A DNA stretch of 64,000 bases from Fermentibacter danicus (lineage in GTDB: Bacteria > Fermentibacterota > Fermentibacteria > Fermentibacterales > Fermentibacteraceae). The stretch spans positions 1 to 64,000 of the forward strand of contig LKHB01000057.1 of NCBI GenBank assembly GCA_001618615.1, given 5' to 3'. Within the stretch, counting starts at the first letter, position 1. Each line of letters begins with the position of its first letter. Of the stretch, positions 1 to 11,594 are shown one piece after another. Position numbers and translations under genes: made by a program. The notes beneath the pieces are model-generated. The model saw nothing but the letters and a program-made list of their open reading frames with translations, ran no database searches and was not told where the DNA came from.

Positions 1-588
1 TCCGGTCTTGAACCGTTCCACGTGGAACCCTCGTTCGGAAAGGTGCTTCGAGAGAGCATCCGCGGCAGGATCTCCGGTCCTTCCTCCGCTCCATCTCTCC
101 CTGCCTCGGTACAACATTCCCCCGAGAAAAGTCCCGGTGGCAATGACGGCCGATCTGCAGGCGATCTCCCTTCCATCCGCCAGGATGGCTCGCTCAACTC
201 GATCCCCCGCCCACCCGAACGACACGACCTCGCCCTCGACCAGTGTCACTCCCGATTCACGGAGGGCATTGCGCACATATCCGGCGTATGACTTCAAGTC
301 ACACTGGACCCTCGGTCCCCATACCGCCGGCCCCCTGCTCCTGTTCAGCATCCTCGCCTGTACGGCCGAGGCGTCGGCCGCCTCCGCAATCACCCCGCCA
401 AGCGCGTCTATCTCCTTTACGAGCGTCCCCTTTGCCACCCCTCCTATCGAGGGATTGCAAGACAATGCGCCAATCGAAGCGATCCTCATCGTCACCAGCG
501 TGGTCGCCGCCCCGCATCTCACCGCAGCCAGAGCCGCCTCTGCACCCGCGTGCCCTCCTCCGACAACGAGCACATCGCATGGCTTCAC
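1..588 (-). CDS. mnmG: tRNA uridine-5-carboxymethylaminomethyl modification enzyme MnmG (GidA), 3' end outside window
   Basis: FAD- and NADH-dependent partner of MnmE in making cmnm5U34 of tRNA. The N-terminal Rossmann FAD motif is visible (DVLVVGGGHAGAEAA, about residues 4-18), followed by the family signatures SIGALSCNPSIGGVAKG and RGPAVWGPRVQCD. About 196 codons are present and the rest lies beyond position 1. The chosen start is GTG at 586-588, which overlaps the mnmE stop as GTGA. No ATG start fits better. MnmE directly upstream supports the MnmEG pairing. Confidence 0.93.
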   Translation of the reverse strand, partial: MKPCDVLVVGGGHAGAEAALAAVRCGAATTLVTMRIASIGALSCNPSIGGVAKGTLVKEIDALGGVIAEAADASAVQARMLNRSRGPAVWGPRVQCDLKSYAGYVRNALRESGVTLVEGEVVSFGWAGDRVERAILADGREIACRSAVIATGTFLGGMLYRGRERWSGGRTGDPAADALSKHLSERGFHVERFKTG

Positions 589-1584
589 TTTCCCACGCAC
601 ATCCTGGCCAGCGCCCTTTCGACCGCCAGCCCGATGGAGGCCCCCCTGTCCATGACTGATGAGAGAACGGCCAGGGCTTCGGCGATCTCCTCCGACGCCT
701 GAGGGAACTCTCCCGCGTCGATGCTTTCGGCCGCCCTTGCGATTCCATCCCTTATTCCCAGGGCCGCCGAGCAGACGAGGCCGTCCGGCCTCGCAGAAGC
801 CACGGCGCCCCTGAGCGCCTCCAGGCCCNNCGATGATCGTTCTGCAGGAGGCTCCATCCCGCGTAGTCCCCTCTTCGGGCGAGACCACGGCCATCTCCCG
901 TCCCGCGAGGATGTTGAAGAGTGTCGACTTCCCCGCGTTCACGGGCCCCGCTATGAAGACTCTCAGCGGGCATTCCGATCGTGAAGCCGTTTCAGAAAAT
1001 CTGTCGGCCTCGCCTAGCGCGGTCCGAACCACTTCTTCCATTGCGGGCGCTTCGCCGGCGAGTTCGTCCGGAAACTCCATCACGGCCTCGAGAGTTTCGT
1101 GCAGGATCTCCATCGCTCTTTCGAGGCTTCCTGCAGCCTCCTCGAGACCGGTCGACCCTTCTGCCCCGTCCTCCGGGCTGTCTCCGGACCAGATCGAGGC
1201 CAGGGCCACAACCTGCAGCGCGGACAGGCGTCCGTTCAGGAATGCACGCCGCGTGAACTCTCCAGGCCTTGCCAGCCTCGCTCCGGCCTTCTGCAGGGAG
1301 ACGAGAACGCCCCGTGCGACTCTCATCGATCCGGGGCACATGATTTCGACCATCTCCTCGCCGGTGAAGCTTCTTCCCGAAGGCCAGGATATCAGCAGCG
1401 CCTCCGTGCCGGGAGTGGTTCCGGGGCATTGGGCGAGAGCCCGCCTCATGCCGGCGAGGCGTCCTTCCTCGAGAGAGAAGATCTTCTCGACGAGGGCCAG
1501 GCAGCCCTCCCCGCCCGCTCTCACGACTGCTATCGCGGATTCTCCCGCCGGCGAGGCCAGAGCCGCGATCACGTCCCGGGGCAT
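585..1584 (-). CDS. mnmE: tRNA modification GTPase MnmE (TrmE), interrupted by an assembly gap
   Basis: GTPase acting with MnmG on the tRNA wobble uridine. The N-terminal formyl-THF-binding part (from MPRDVIAALASPAGESA) includes GEFTRRAFLNGRLS. The G domain begins with a Walker A GPVNAGKST and reaches GTTRDG, then meets NN at 829-830. Sequence resumes in the C-terminal helical domain and ends in MCVGK, matching the family's C-terminal [FY]C[IV]GK with its catalytic Cys. G3 (DTAG) and G4 (NKxD) are absent and the frame changes across NN. About 332 residues are visible against about 450 usual, so roughly 100 residues are missing in the assembly. I do not read this as a true pseudogene. It starts 8 nt after yidC. 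Confidence 0.9.
829..830. other. NN scaffold gap inside mnmE
   Basis: Two undetermined bases. The reading frame differs on the two sides and the middle of the MnmE G domain is missing, so the true gap must be hundreds of bases rather than two. Confidence 0.9.
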
Positions 1585-1591
1585 TGTCAGT

Positions 1592-3217
1592 TCATCGTCT
1601 GTGTCTGGTGGTCTCGACGGCGACGGCGGCGGGCTGTCTTCGGAGCAGCAGCCTCTGTTCGACGATGCCGATGATGTTGTTCACGAACCAGTACAGAGAA
1701 AGTCCGGCGGGGAACCTCATGAAGAACCACGTCATCATTATCGGCATGATGGTCGCCATGCTCTTCTGCGCAGGGTCGGTGATGGTCGATTTCTGCTGGA
1801 AGTACATCGCTGCGCCCATCAGCAGCGGGAGCAGGCCGATCCCCGTGATCCCGAGAATGCTGGTTCCGAACGGCAGGAGTATCTCCGGCTTCGACAGGTC
1901 CGTTATCCAGAGTACGAATCCCGCTCCCCTGAGCGCCACCGAGTTCTCCAGCACCCTGTACAGGGCGAAGAATATCGGCATCTGGAGCAGGAGCGGCAGG
2001 CAGCCGCCCGCCGGATTGACTCCGTGCGTCTTGTAGAGTTTCGACAGCTCCTCGCGCTGCCTCATCGGGTCGTTGGCGTACTTCTTCTGGAGTTCCAGAA
2101 CCAGCGGCTGCATGGCCTGCATCTTCTTCATCGACCTGGTGCTGTGGATCGAGAGCGGCATCATCGCGAACTTCATGACCGCAGAGAGGATTACGATCCT
2201 CACCCCCCAGTTTGAGACCGGGGCCAGGATTCGAGTCATGAACAGGTGGATCAGCTTTCCGATCCATCTTATCAGCGGCCATCCGAAATCGACCATTGTG
2301 TCGGTTCTCGATCCCAGGGCGTGAAGACGGTCGTAATCGACCGGTCCGGCGTACACCCTGGCGGCGCTGCATGAGAGCGTGATCGCGGGGGAGTTCGTTC
2401 CTTCGGAAGAGAAGGCGTATCCGTCAACCCTCCCGCCTTCTTCCGCCAGCAGCATCACCGTGAAATATCTCGATCTCGATGCGACCCACAGCACCCTCCC
2501 CAGGGGAAGGGATTCCTCCAGCGAGGAGGACTTCTTCGAGCGATGCTTCTCCGCGAACCAGGCGGCCGAGAAGTACCTCGACATGTCCGGCCTGGATTCC
2601 GTTACCGGTATGGCTCCCTGTGAGACTGTGAAGGATTCGGCTCCGTCGTCTTCGATCTCGAAGGAGTAGCTTCCGGCATGGAAGGTGTAGGTGCGGGTCC
2701 GCGTGCCTGTGCGCAGGACAACGGTCGTCGCTTCGCCTGCAGTTACCGTGTCCGGGCTGTCGGACTCAAAAGCGACCGGACCGCCGTTTCCATCTCCCGA
2801 AGCGACGAACCAGGGAGCCTCGGCCAGATCGATCGAAGAGTCGCCCTCTTCACTTAGGTCGCGCCATCCCGGCATCACCCAGGAATCGATGCCGCCACCG
2901 AGTGTGAGTATCGTCGCCTCGACCAGGAGATCGTCTTCCGAGCCGCTCCCGGCGGGGATCCTGACACATATCCGTCTCTCCGGGACGGTCGGCGCGTCCA
3001 TAGAGACGCTGTCGGAAACCGCCGGCGAATCGGCTGTCGATTCCGCGTTTGCAATATCTCCGGTGCCCTCCGCGGGCGTTTCTGAATGCGTTTCTTCGGC
3101 ATCCGCCGGCGCATCGACATTTACCGCCGCGGTTCTTCTCGATCCGAGCATCCATCCAGCCATCAGCACGAGGGACATGAGAACCGCCGCGAGCAGAAGC
3201 CTCTGCTGGTCACTCAT
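1592..3217 (-). CDS. yidC: membrane protein insertase YidC
   Basis: YidC/Oxa1/Alb3 insertase that integrates proteins into the inner membrane with or without SecYEG. It has 541 residues: an N-terminal membrane anchor (residues about 5-25), a large periplasmic domain (about 60-330) of the Gram-negative type, then the conserved C-terminal multi-helix insertase domain. That domain contains the positively charged KMQAMQPLVLELQKKY loop and NPAGGCLPLLLQMPIFFALYR. It sits in the usual rpmH-rnpA-yidD-yidC-mnmE-mnmG order. Its start overlaps the yidD stop by 8 nt. Confidence 0.97.
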   Translation of the reverse strand: MSDQQRLLLAAVLMSLVLMAGWMLGSRRTAAVNVDAPADAEETHSETPAEGTGDIANAESTADSPAVSDSVSMDAPTVPERRICVRIPAGSGSEDDLLVEATILTLGGGIDSWVMPGWRDLSEEGDSSIDLAEAPWFVASGDGNGGPVAFESDSPDTVTAGEATTVVLRTGTRTRTYTFHAGSYSFEIEDDGAESFTVSQGAIPVTESRPDMSRYFSAAWFAEKHRSKKSSSLEESLPLGRVLWVASRSRYFTVMLLAEEGGRVDGYAFSSEGTNSPAITLSCSAARVYAGPVDYDRLHALGSRTDTMVDFGWPLIRWIGKLIHLFMTRILAPVSNWGVRIVILSAVMKFAMMPLSIHSTRSMKKMQAMQPLVLELQKKYANDPMRQREELSKLYKTHGVNPAGGCLPLLLQMPIFFALYRVLENSVALRGAGFVLWITDLSKPEILLPFGTSILGITGIGLLPLLMGAAMYFQQKSTITDPAQKSMATIMPIMMTWFFMRFPAGLSLYWFVNNIIGIVEQRLLLRRQPAAVAVETTRHRR

Positions 3218-3416
3218 CTTCAGGACCTCCGGGGACGGGGTCCTCCCCGCCTGCGCAGAAGGGATTGCATCTCATTATCCTCATTGCAGCCATCAGGCCG
3301 CCTCTCGCTAGGCCGAATCTTCTTATTGCGGTATCGGCGTAAAGGCTGCATGAAGGAGTGAACCGACAGCACTCTGGAAGCAACGGGGATATCCATCTTC
3401 GATACAGCGCGATCAT
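3210..3416 (-). CDS. yidD: membrane protein insertion efficiency factor YidD
   Basis: Small (68-residue) membrane-associated helper of YidC-dependent insertion. The DUF37 signature is present: YRRWISPLLPECCRFTPSCS followed by a Y-x-x-x-A-I-x-x-[FY]-G block and RCNPFC. I place the start at ATG 3414-3416, just after the rnpA stop (TGA 3419-3421), because the longer upstream open frame only shadows rnpA. It overlaps the yidC start. Confidence 0.92.
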   Translation of the reverse strand: MIALYRRWISPLLPECCRFTPSCSLYADTAIRRFGLARGGLMAAMRIMRCNPFCAGGEDPVPGGPEDE

Positions 3417-3418
3417 CT

Positions 3419-3817
3419 TCAGGGCTGCCGATGCTGCGAGAGAAGGGCGACGAAGGCCTCGAGATCCTCTTCCATTGATCGTTTCGTCACCATCGAGAGC
3501 TTCACCGACGGGCTCACCACCATGTCCATTTCCGTACCCAGCGGCATTTCGAGCCGCTGTCTCAGAGTCTCCCTCACTCTTCTTCTGAAACGGTTCCTCT
3601 CGACGGCGCATCCGCTCTTCCTCGAAACGGAAAACCCCAGGCGTATCAGGCCCAGGGTGTTCCCGGAACATACGATTTTCAGAACGGAGCCCCTGAACCT
3701 CCACCCTTCCCTGAAGACTCTTTCGAATTCAGGCTTGCCGGAGAGCCGGCCCGGAGCGTTCCGTCCACCCGCCCCGCTACGGGACGAGGAGCTTCCTGTT
3801 CCTGCGGCGTCTGGCAT
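3419..3817 (-). CDS. rnpA: ribonuclease P protein component
   Basis: Protein subunit of RNase P, which matures tRNA 5' ends together with the RNA subunit (not in this window). It shows the family core: a KPEFERVFREG-like beginning, LGFSVSRKSGCAVERNRFRRRVRE (the conserved RNR helix) and a basic C-terminal half. It is 132 residues when started at ATG 3815-3817, the only usable start codon upstream of the core. This start lies inside rpmH, giving an overlap of 41 bp in another frame. Confidence 0.93.
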   Translation of the reverse strand: MPDAAGTGSSSSRSGAGGRNAPGRLSGKPEFERVFREGWRFRGSVLKIVCSGNTLGLIRLGFSVSRKSGCAVERNRFRRRVRETLRQRLEMPLGTEMDMVVSPSVKLSMVTKRSMEEDLEAFVALLSQHRQP

Positions 3818-3911
3818 TCAGGACCTTGCGGCCGTTCCTCGTGGCCATCCTGGCCCTGAAGCCGTGTCTTCTCGCACGGGAAAGGTTGCTGGGCTGAAAT
3901 GTCCGCTTCAT
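3777..3911 (-). CDS. rpmH: 50S ribosomal protein L34
   Basis: 44-residue, highly basic L34 with the invariant MKRTFQPSNLSRARRHGF start and the RNGRKVLNARRRRNR tail. Length and sequence are canonical. It is the first gene of the minus-strand rpmH-rnpA-yidD-yidC-mnmE-mnmG unit and follows the promoter at 4022-4050. Its 3' end encodes the rnpA start in a different frame. Confidence 0.97.
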   Translation of the reverse strand: MKRTFQPSNLSRARRHGFRARMATRNGRKVLNARRRRNRKLLVP

Positions 3912-3986
3912 CTGTCTTCTCCCGGTCGACCCGCACGGGTCGTCTGTGTTGCTTTCACGGCTTGACTGGAGGTCCCCGCGGGACAA

Positions 3987-4223
3987 AATTGTGCCTGCCG
4001 CATCCGGCGGCTGGGGGAAATATGCTACTCCTCAAACAAGGTTCTGTCAAGTCGGTGCCCGTTATGGAAAAAAAGTTGCTTGTCCGAAATCGACATCTTT
4101 TTCAGGCTTCTTCCGATGAATCGTTGTAACGTCTTGATATCCAGAAAGTTGCTGTCTGTGAAACCTGTGGACAACTCTGTGGAAAAGAACTGTCCGGCAT
4201 ATCGGACAAGGCTTTAGGTTTTC
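3987..4223. other. rpmH-dnaA intergenic region, candidate oriC part
   Basis: This is the divergence point between the minus-strand rpmH operon and the plus-strand dnaA operon. It is AT-richer than its surroundings. Two adjacent DnaA-box-like 9-mers lie just before dnaA: TGTGGACAA (4166-4174, one mismatch to TTWTNCACA on the other strand) and TGTGGAAAA (4178-4186, full match). Gene order and strand switch are typical of bacterial oriC. Only two boxes are present, so the functional origin may also use the dnaA-dnaN spacer. Confidence 0.55.
4022..4050 (-). promoter_or_regulatory. sigma70-type promoter for the rpmH operon
   Basis: On the minus strand TTGACA (4045-4050) and TAGCAT (4022-4027) are separated by exactly 17 bp. 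The expected start near 4015 leaves a leader of about 100 nt before rpmH. It is the best-matching promoter in the window. Confidence 0.75.
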
Positions 4224-5594
4224 GTGGAACGCCCCGACGATATGCTTTCAGATCCACCCGGCCTCTGGACCAGGTGCCTCGACAGGGCCAGAACCACTAT
4301 GCCCCAGTCCACGTTCACCACCTGGCTCTCCAAATCCTTTTTCGAATCCCTCGAGGAGGACAGTTTCATCGTCCGCTTCCCGAACCAGTTCATGGCGAAC
4401 TTCGTCATGACGAACCACGGGGAGATGCTCCAGGGATCTCTTCGCGAGCTCAGCGGCCACCCGGGTCTCAGTCTTCTCTGCGTCGGCGATCCCGCACCGC
4501 CCTTTGCCCCGTCCATGCCGGCACAGCCTCCTCCGGCTCCGGTCCGGCAGGTTCATTCTCCGTCCATCCGTTCGAACTACCTGCATCCCAGCTATACCTT
4601 CGACCGGTTCGTAGCCGGTCCGAGCAACGAACTGGCTCATGCCGGCGCTCGGGCCGTCGCCATGAATCCCGGAAGCCCCTCCTACAATCCGCTTTTCATC
4701 TACGGAGGCGTCGGGCTCGGCAAGACCCACCTCATCCAGGGCATCGCCCACGAAGTAAAGAGAATCCATCCGGACAAGCGCTTCGTCTACGTCTCCTCGG
4801 AGCAGTTCCTGCATCTTTTCGTCACATCCCTCGGCCGGCAGAACGTCGACGAGTTCAGGCGGATCTACAGGGACATCGACCTCCTTCTCATGGACGACGT
4901 CCAGTTCCTCGGCGGCAAGACCCAGACACAGGAGGAACTCTTCCACAGGTTCAACGACCTTTATCAGACCGGCAGGCAGATCGTCTTCACCTCCGACAGG
5001 CTTCCCGGCGAAATAACCGGTCTCGAGGAAAGGCTCGTCTCACGCTTCCAGTCCGGCCTCGTTGCGGACATACAGCCCCCGGACTACGAAACCAGGATGG
5101 CCATTCTCGAACTCAAGGTACGGGACGAGGGAGAGTTCTTTCCGTCAGAGGTTCTCGACTTCATAGCATCGACGATCAGAAGCAACGTAAGACAGCTCGA
5201 GGGCGCAGTCCACAGGCTGGCCGCATCGAGCAGGATCAACGGTGCCCCGATAGATTTGACTCTCACCAAGCGAGTTCTCACCGACGCGTTCGGATCCTCC
5301 GCCCAGAGGCTGTCCGCCGGATCCATAACCGCCGCCGTCGCCGAAGCCTTCGCCGTATCCCCGTCTCAGCTCAGGGGCAAGCAGCGCCGCAGGGACATTC
5401 TTATCCCGCGACAGGTAGCCATGTTTCTCATTCGTGAGATGACTGAGTCCTCTCTTGTCGAGATCGGCAGGTTCTTCTCCGGCAGAGACCATTCCACCGT
5501 CCTCAACTCGATTGACCGCATCCGTCAGCTCTCATCGGAGGATCCCTCCCTGCGCAGACGCATACTCGATCTCAGAACCCGGCTCTCCGGCTGA
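4224..5594 (+). CDS. dnaA: chromosomal replication initiator protein DnaA
   Basis: AAA+ initiator that binds DnaA boxes and melts oriC. It has 456 residues: an N-terminal domain I (TTWLSKSFFESLEED), a Pro-rich linker (about 94-115), then the AAA+ core. The core holds Walker A GGVGLGKTH (161-169), Walker B LLLMDDVQFLGGK and sensor FTSDRLP. The C-terminal domain IV carries the DnaA-box recognition motif DHSTVLNSI. The start is GTG at 4224; ATG at 4242 is an alternative. Neither has a strong ribosome binding site. Confidence 0.97.
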   Translation: MERPDDMLSDPPGLWTRCLDRARTTMPQSTFTTWLSKSFFESLEEDSFIVRFPNQFMANFVMTNHGEMLQGSLRELSGHPGLSLLCVGDPAPPFAPSMPAQPPPAPVRQVHSPSIRSNYLHPSYTFDRFVAGPSNELAHAGARAVAMNPGSPSYNPLFIYGGVGLGKTHLIQGIAHEVKRIHPDKRFVYVSSEQFLHLFVTSLGRQNVDEFRRIYRDIDLLLMDDVQFLGGKTQTQEELFHRFNDLYQTGRQIVFTSDRLPGEITGLEERLVSRFQSGLVADIQPPDYETRMAILELKVRDEGEFFPSEVLDFIASTIRSNVRQLEGAVHRLAASSRINGAPIDLTLTKRVLTDAFGSSAQRLSAGSITAAVAEAFAVSPSQLRGKQRRRDILIPRQVAMFLIREMTESSLVEIGRFFSGRDHSTVLNSIDRIRQLSSEDPSLRRRILDLRTRLSG

Positions 5595-5637
5595 GGCTGT
5601 CCATATCCTGTCGCGAAACCCCGTCCTGGTCTCCGCC

Positions 5638-5686
5638 TGTGGAAAACTCTTCCTTCACTGTCTCGATCTGCACACCTTTTTCCACA
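5638..5686. other. DnaA boxes in the dnaA-dnaN spacer
   Basis: Two full matches to TTWTNCACA in opposite orientation: TGTGGAAAA (5638-5646) and TTTTCCACA (5678-5686). An AT-rich stretch follows at about 5738-5765, before dnaN. This could be a second oriC lobe or DnaA autoregulation of dnaN. Confidence 0.5.
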
Positions 5687-5813
5687 TCGGACCCTCTTGC
5701 GGCGCAATCCACACCCTAGCAGTTCGACAGTTTCTTCGATATAATAGTATTCAACTTCTGTCTCTGTTTTCTATGCTTCTACTGGTCCCAGCCGTTCCAC
5801 GGAGGGCTGCACG

Positions 5814-6929
5814 ATGATCAAACTCCTCGTTTCGCAGGCAGAGCTGCTGAAGGGTCTCAACGCTGTCGCCGCCGCCGTACCGCCCAGAACAAACCTTCCC
5901 GCCCTCACGAACATTCTCGTCGAGGCCGGTCACGATCAGTTGAAACTCGCCGCCACCGATCTCGACACCACGATTACCACGAGCGTTGCAGCCACCGTCA
6001 CGACACCGGGTGCAGTCGCCATCCCGGGCAGGAAGCTTCATGAGATCGTCCGGGAACTGCCCGAAGCCGACGTTCACATCAGCGGCACGGGCAACAGGAT
6101 AAGCATCAACTGCGGCGAGAGTTCCTTCATCATCGCCGGTTCCGCCAGGGACAGCTATCCCGAGCTGCCCTCGAAGGTCGACGCTTCCTCCACCACGATC
6201 CCTCTTCCCGTTCTGTCCTCCGCGATAAGGCGCACTTCCTTCGCCGTCGCCAGGGAGGATTATCGTCCGGCTCTCAACGGCGAACTCTGGAAGCTCGGTC
6301 CCGAAGGGCTCGAGATGGTCGCCACTGACGGCCACAGGCTCGCCCGCATCCATCTCGAGGACGTTACGGCTCCGTCCTTCTTCGAAGCCATTGTTGCCCC
6401 CAAGGCGCTCGGTCTACTCGCCAGGATGGCTGAGGAAGGGGACGTAAGCGTCAGCTTCCAGGGAACGCAGATGTCCTTCGAGTTCGGCACGACTACCATC
6501 TTCAGCCGTACGATAGAGGGTCCATATCCTCCCTACGAGAAGGTCATTCCACACGACAACGATAAGACCCTGACCATCTCCCGCGAGGATCTGAACTCGG
6601 CCCTGCGCAGGATGAGGATCATCGCCAACCCGGCCACTCATCAGGTGAAGCTCTCCCTCGAGAGCGGCAACATCCTGGTACAGGCCGAGAACGCCGATGC
6701 CGGCGAGGCGAAGGAGAAACTCGAGGGAGAATACTCCGGCGAAGCTGTCCAGGTCGGCTTCAACGCCGACTTCCTGATGGAGATCCTGAAGAACATGACC
6801 GGTGACCGCATCGTCATGAAGTTGAAGAACAGCTCATCCGCTGTCGTCCTGGAGAACGAGACACCCGAGCAGGGGGTTTCTCACCTGTCTCTCCTCATGC
6901 CGGTCAGGCTTCCCGGAGTAACAGGATAG
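5814..6929 (+). CDS. dnaN: DNA polymerase III beta subunit (sliding clamp)
   Basis: Ring-shaped processivity clamp, 371 residues, the family norm. It begins MIKLLVSQAELLKGLNAVAAAVP and has three repeated clamp domains. Typical elements are the region around LPSKVD, the DGHRLA motif of domain 2 and the C-terminal LMPVRLPG. A GGAGGG ribosome binding site sits about 8 nt before the ATG. It follows dnaA after a 219-nt spacer holding DnaA boxes. Confidence 0.97.
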   Translation: MIKLLVSQAELLKGLNAVAAAVPPRTNLPALTNILVEAGHDQLKLAATDLDTTITTSVAATVTTPGAVAIPGRKLHEIVRELPEADVHISGTGNRISINCGESSFIIAGSARDSYPELPSKVDASSTTIPLPVLSSAIRRTSFAVAREDYRPALNGELWKLGPEGLEMVATDGHRLARIHLEDVTAPSFFEAIVAPKALGLLARMAEEGDVSVSFQGTQMSFEFGTTTIFSRTIEGPYPPYEKVIPHDNDKTLTISREDLNSALRRMRIIANPATHQVKLSLESGNILVQAENADAGEAKEKLEGEYSGEAVQVGFNADFLMEILKNMTGDRIVMKLKNSSSAVVLENETPEQGVSHLSLLMPVRLPGVTG

Positions 6930-6984
6930 ACTCTTCCGGCCGAGCAATGCGTCATACCGGGCCGCCGCGGCAGGAGGCGTGCAG

Positions 6985-7128
6985 TTGAGAAGCATCGCCT
7001 CGATAATCGACGAGATTCTCTCCGANNGGTCGCGGGAGGCGGAGCTTGCCGCGGGACTCCGCTCGGAAACGGGTTTGTCGGTTTCGGCCATTCGCGTCAG
7101 ATCCGCTGGAAGCGGAAGGAGAAGATGA
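6985..7128 (+). CDS. dciA: DciA-like (DUF721) protein, core lost at an NN gap
   Basis: DciA loads the replicative helicase in bacteria lacking DnaC or DnaI and is commonly encoded between dnaN/recF and gyrB. Visible here are an N-terminal piece (LRSIASIIDEILS) and, after NN at 7026-7027, a C-terminal piece (REAELAAGLRSETGLSVSAI then RVRS). The second piece resembles the end of the DUF721 domain. The central W-x4-G part is missing, giving 47 codons where about 90-110 are usual. The start is TTG 6985, placed 7 nt after GGAGG; GTG at 6979 is possible. It ends just before gyrB. Confidence 0.55.
   Translation: MRSIASIIDEILSXXSREAELAAGLRSETGLSVSAIRVRSAGSGRRR
7026..7027. other. NN scaffold gap inside the dciA-like gene
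   Basis: Two undetermined bases where the middle of a DUF721 domain should be. The real gap is probably larger than two bases. Confidence 0.75.
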
Positions 7129-7129
7129 C

Positions 7130-9056
<1,927 letters not shown>

Positions 9057-9064
<8 letters not shown>

Positions 9065-11594
9065 GAAACTGGAAACGACCGGCACCCCCGCCCAGCCGCC
9101 GGCCCCCGGCGGGCGCGTGTTGATGATCGATCTCGAAGACGAGATGAAGCGTTCCTATCTCGAGTACGCGATGAGCGTGATCGTCTCCAGGGCTCTTCCC
9201 GACGTGCGGGATGGGCTGAAGCCCGTCCACAGGAGGATTCTCTACTCGATGTACGAGCAGAGGCTCACGCATCAGAGAGCCTTCAAGAAGTCCGCCACCG
9301 TCGTCGGAGACGTTCTGGGCAAGTACCATCCCCACGGCGACAGCGCCGTATACGACGCTCTTGTGAGGATGGCGCAGGATTTCTCGCTCAGGCACCCCCT
9401 CGTCGAAGGACAAGGCAACTTCGGCTCGGTCGACGGCGATCCGGCGGCGGCCTACAGGTACACTGAAGCTCGAATGTCCCGCATCGGCGAGGAGATGCTC
9501 CGCGACATCGACAAGGAGACGGTCGAGTTCGCTCCGAACTTCGACCAGAGGCTGTCGGAGCCGGTAGTACTCCCCTCGGGCGTTCCGAACCTGCTCCTGA
9601 ACGGATCGGCCGGCATCGCCGTCGGCATGGCCACGAACATCCCGCCCCACAACCTCAGGGAGCTCGTGGATGCCTGCCGCCTCATCCTCCAGAATCCCGA
9701 CACGAGCGACGACGATCTGCTCAAGGTCGTCAGGGGTCCGGACTTCCCGACGGGCGGGATCATCATGGGCCGCTCAGGGATCAGGAATGCCTACACCACC
9801 GGGCATGGCTCGATCACCGTCAGGGGGCGTGCGTCCATCGAGAAGTCCGAACGGGGCCGGGATGCCATCATCATCACGGAAATACCCTACCAGGTGAACA
9901 AGTCCACGCTCATCTCCAGGATGGCCGATCTGGTGAAGCAGCGGAAGCTCGTCGAGATCTCGGACATCCGCGACGAGAGCGACCGCGATGGCATGAGGAT
10001 CGTAGTCGAGCTGAAGCGCGAGGCGGTGGGCGAGATCGTGCTCAACCAGCTCTACAGGCATACCGATCTCGAGGTCTCTTTCGGCGCCAACATGCTCGCC
10101 CTCGTGGACAACAGGCCGAGGAGACTCACCCTGAAGGAGATGCTCTCGCTCTTCCTGGACCACCGCCACGAAGTGATCCTCAGGCGGTGCCTCTTCGAGA
10201 AGGCGCGCGCGGAGGAGCGGGCCCACATCCTGGAGGGCCTGAGGCGGGCCCTGGACGTCATCGACCAGATCATCTCGATAATCCGTTCCTCCGCCGACCA
10301 GAACGAGGCAAGGGCCGCGCTGATCAAGGGTTTCGAGTTCTCCGAAAAGCAGGCCCAGGCGATACTGGACATGAGGCTCCACAGGCTCACTTCCCTGGAG
10401 AGGGTCGAGCTGGACGAGGAATACGCGGTCCTCATCGCCGAGATAGCCAGGCTCGATTCGATAATAGGTGACCGAAGGCAGCTCGGAATCGAGGTCATGA
10501 ACGAGCTGGAGTCGGCCGCAGCCGCCTATGGCGAGCCCAGGAGAACCACCTTCGAGTCGTCGGAGTCCTCCGACATGGAGATGGAGGATCTCATACCCGA
10601 CGATTCGATGGTGATAATGATGTCGAGGGCGGGCTACATAAAGCGCCTTCCGCTCGACACCTGGAAGAGCCAGCGCAGGGGCGGCAAGGGACTGAGCGGA
10701 GCCGCGACCCGCGAAGAGGACAGCCTGGATCAGATCTTCATATCGACAAACCACTCCGGCATCCTTTTCTTCACCGCTCTCGGCTTCTGCCACTGGCTCA
10801 AGGTCTACAGGATTCCCGAGGAGGGTCGCCACAGCAAGGGCAAGGCTCTGGTCAACCTTATCGATCTGCAGGAAGGGGATCGCCCTGTCGCGACTCTCTG
10901 CGTCAGGGATTTCTCCCAGGGTGGGAACGTGATTCTCGCCACCACCGACGGAACCCTGAAGAAGACGCCTCTTTCCGAGTACAGCAGGCCCCGGCGGAAG
11001 GGCATCAGGGCGATCAGGCTCGCGGAGGGCTCCTCCCTCCTCAGCGCAGCCCTGACCCCCGGGGACGCCGAGATCCTCCTGGCGACCAGGCTCGGCCAGG
11101 CCAACAGATTCTCCGAAAGTGAGATCAGGAAGACCGGCAGATTCACGAGCGGAGTGAGAGGAGTGCGGCTGTCGGAGGGCGACGAGCTGGTCTCGATGGT
11201 CATCCTCGACGGAGACGGCGACATACTTACCGTCACCTCCAACGGATACGGCAAGAGAACCCGCGTGAGCGAGTACCCCAGACACCACAGGGGCGGCCGC
11301 GGGGTCAGGAACATTGCAGGGCTGGAAAGGAACGGACCCGTCGTCGCCGTGCGCCAGGTCGCGAGCGAGGACGATCTGATCCTTGTTTCCTCCCAGGCAA
11401 TGGTGATAAGATTGTCAGTCGCCGATGTGAGGCTCTGCGGCCGCAGCACCAAGGGTGTGCGGCTGATGGTTCTTCCCTCGGGCGACAGGATCGTCGATGC
11501 AGCCACTGTCGAACCCGAGGCCGAAGAGGCTCTCGAGGGGCACAATGCCGGGGACGGAACAGCCGAGGAATCCGACAGCAGCAGTCCTAGCTAA
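9057..11594 (+). CDS. gyrA: DNA gyrase subunit A
   Basis: Breakage-reunion subunit, 845 residues. It shows the YAMSVIVSRALPDVRDGLKPVHRR signature in parts, and GKYHPHGDSAVYDALVRMAQDF. The catalytic Tyr is about residue 135 in AYRYTEARMS. The C-terminal beta-pinwheel contains an intact GyrA box QRRGGKG (539-545), which marks true gyrase rather than ParC. The acidic, low-complexity tail overlaps the next gene by 50 nt. It is translationally coupled to gyrB. Confidence 0.97.
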
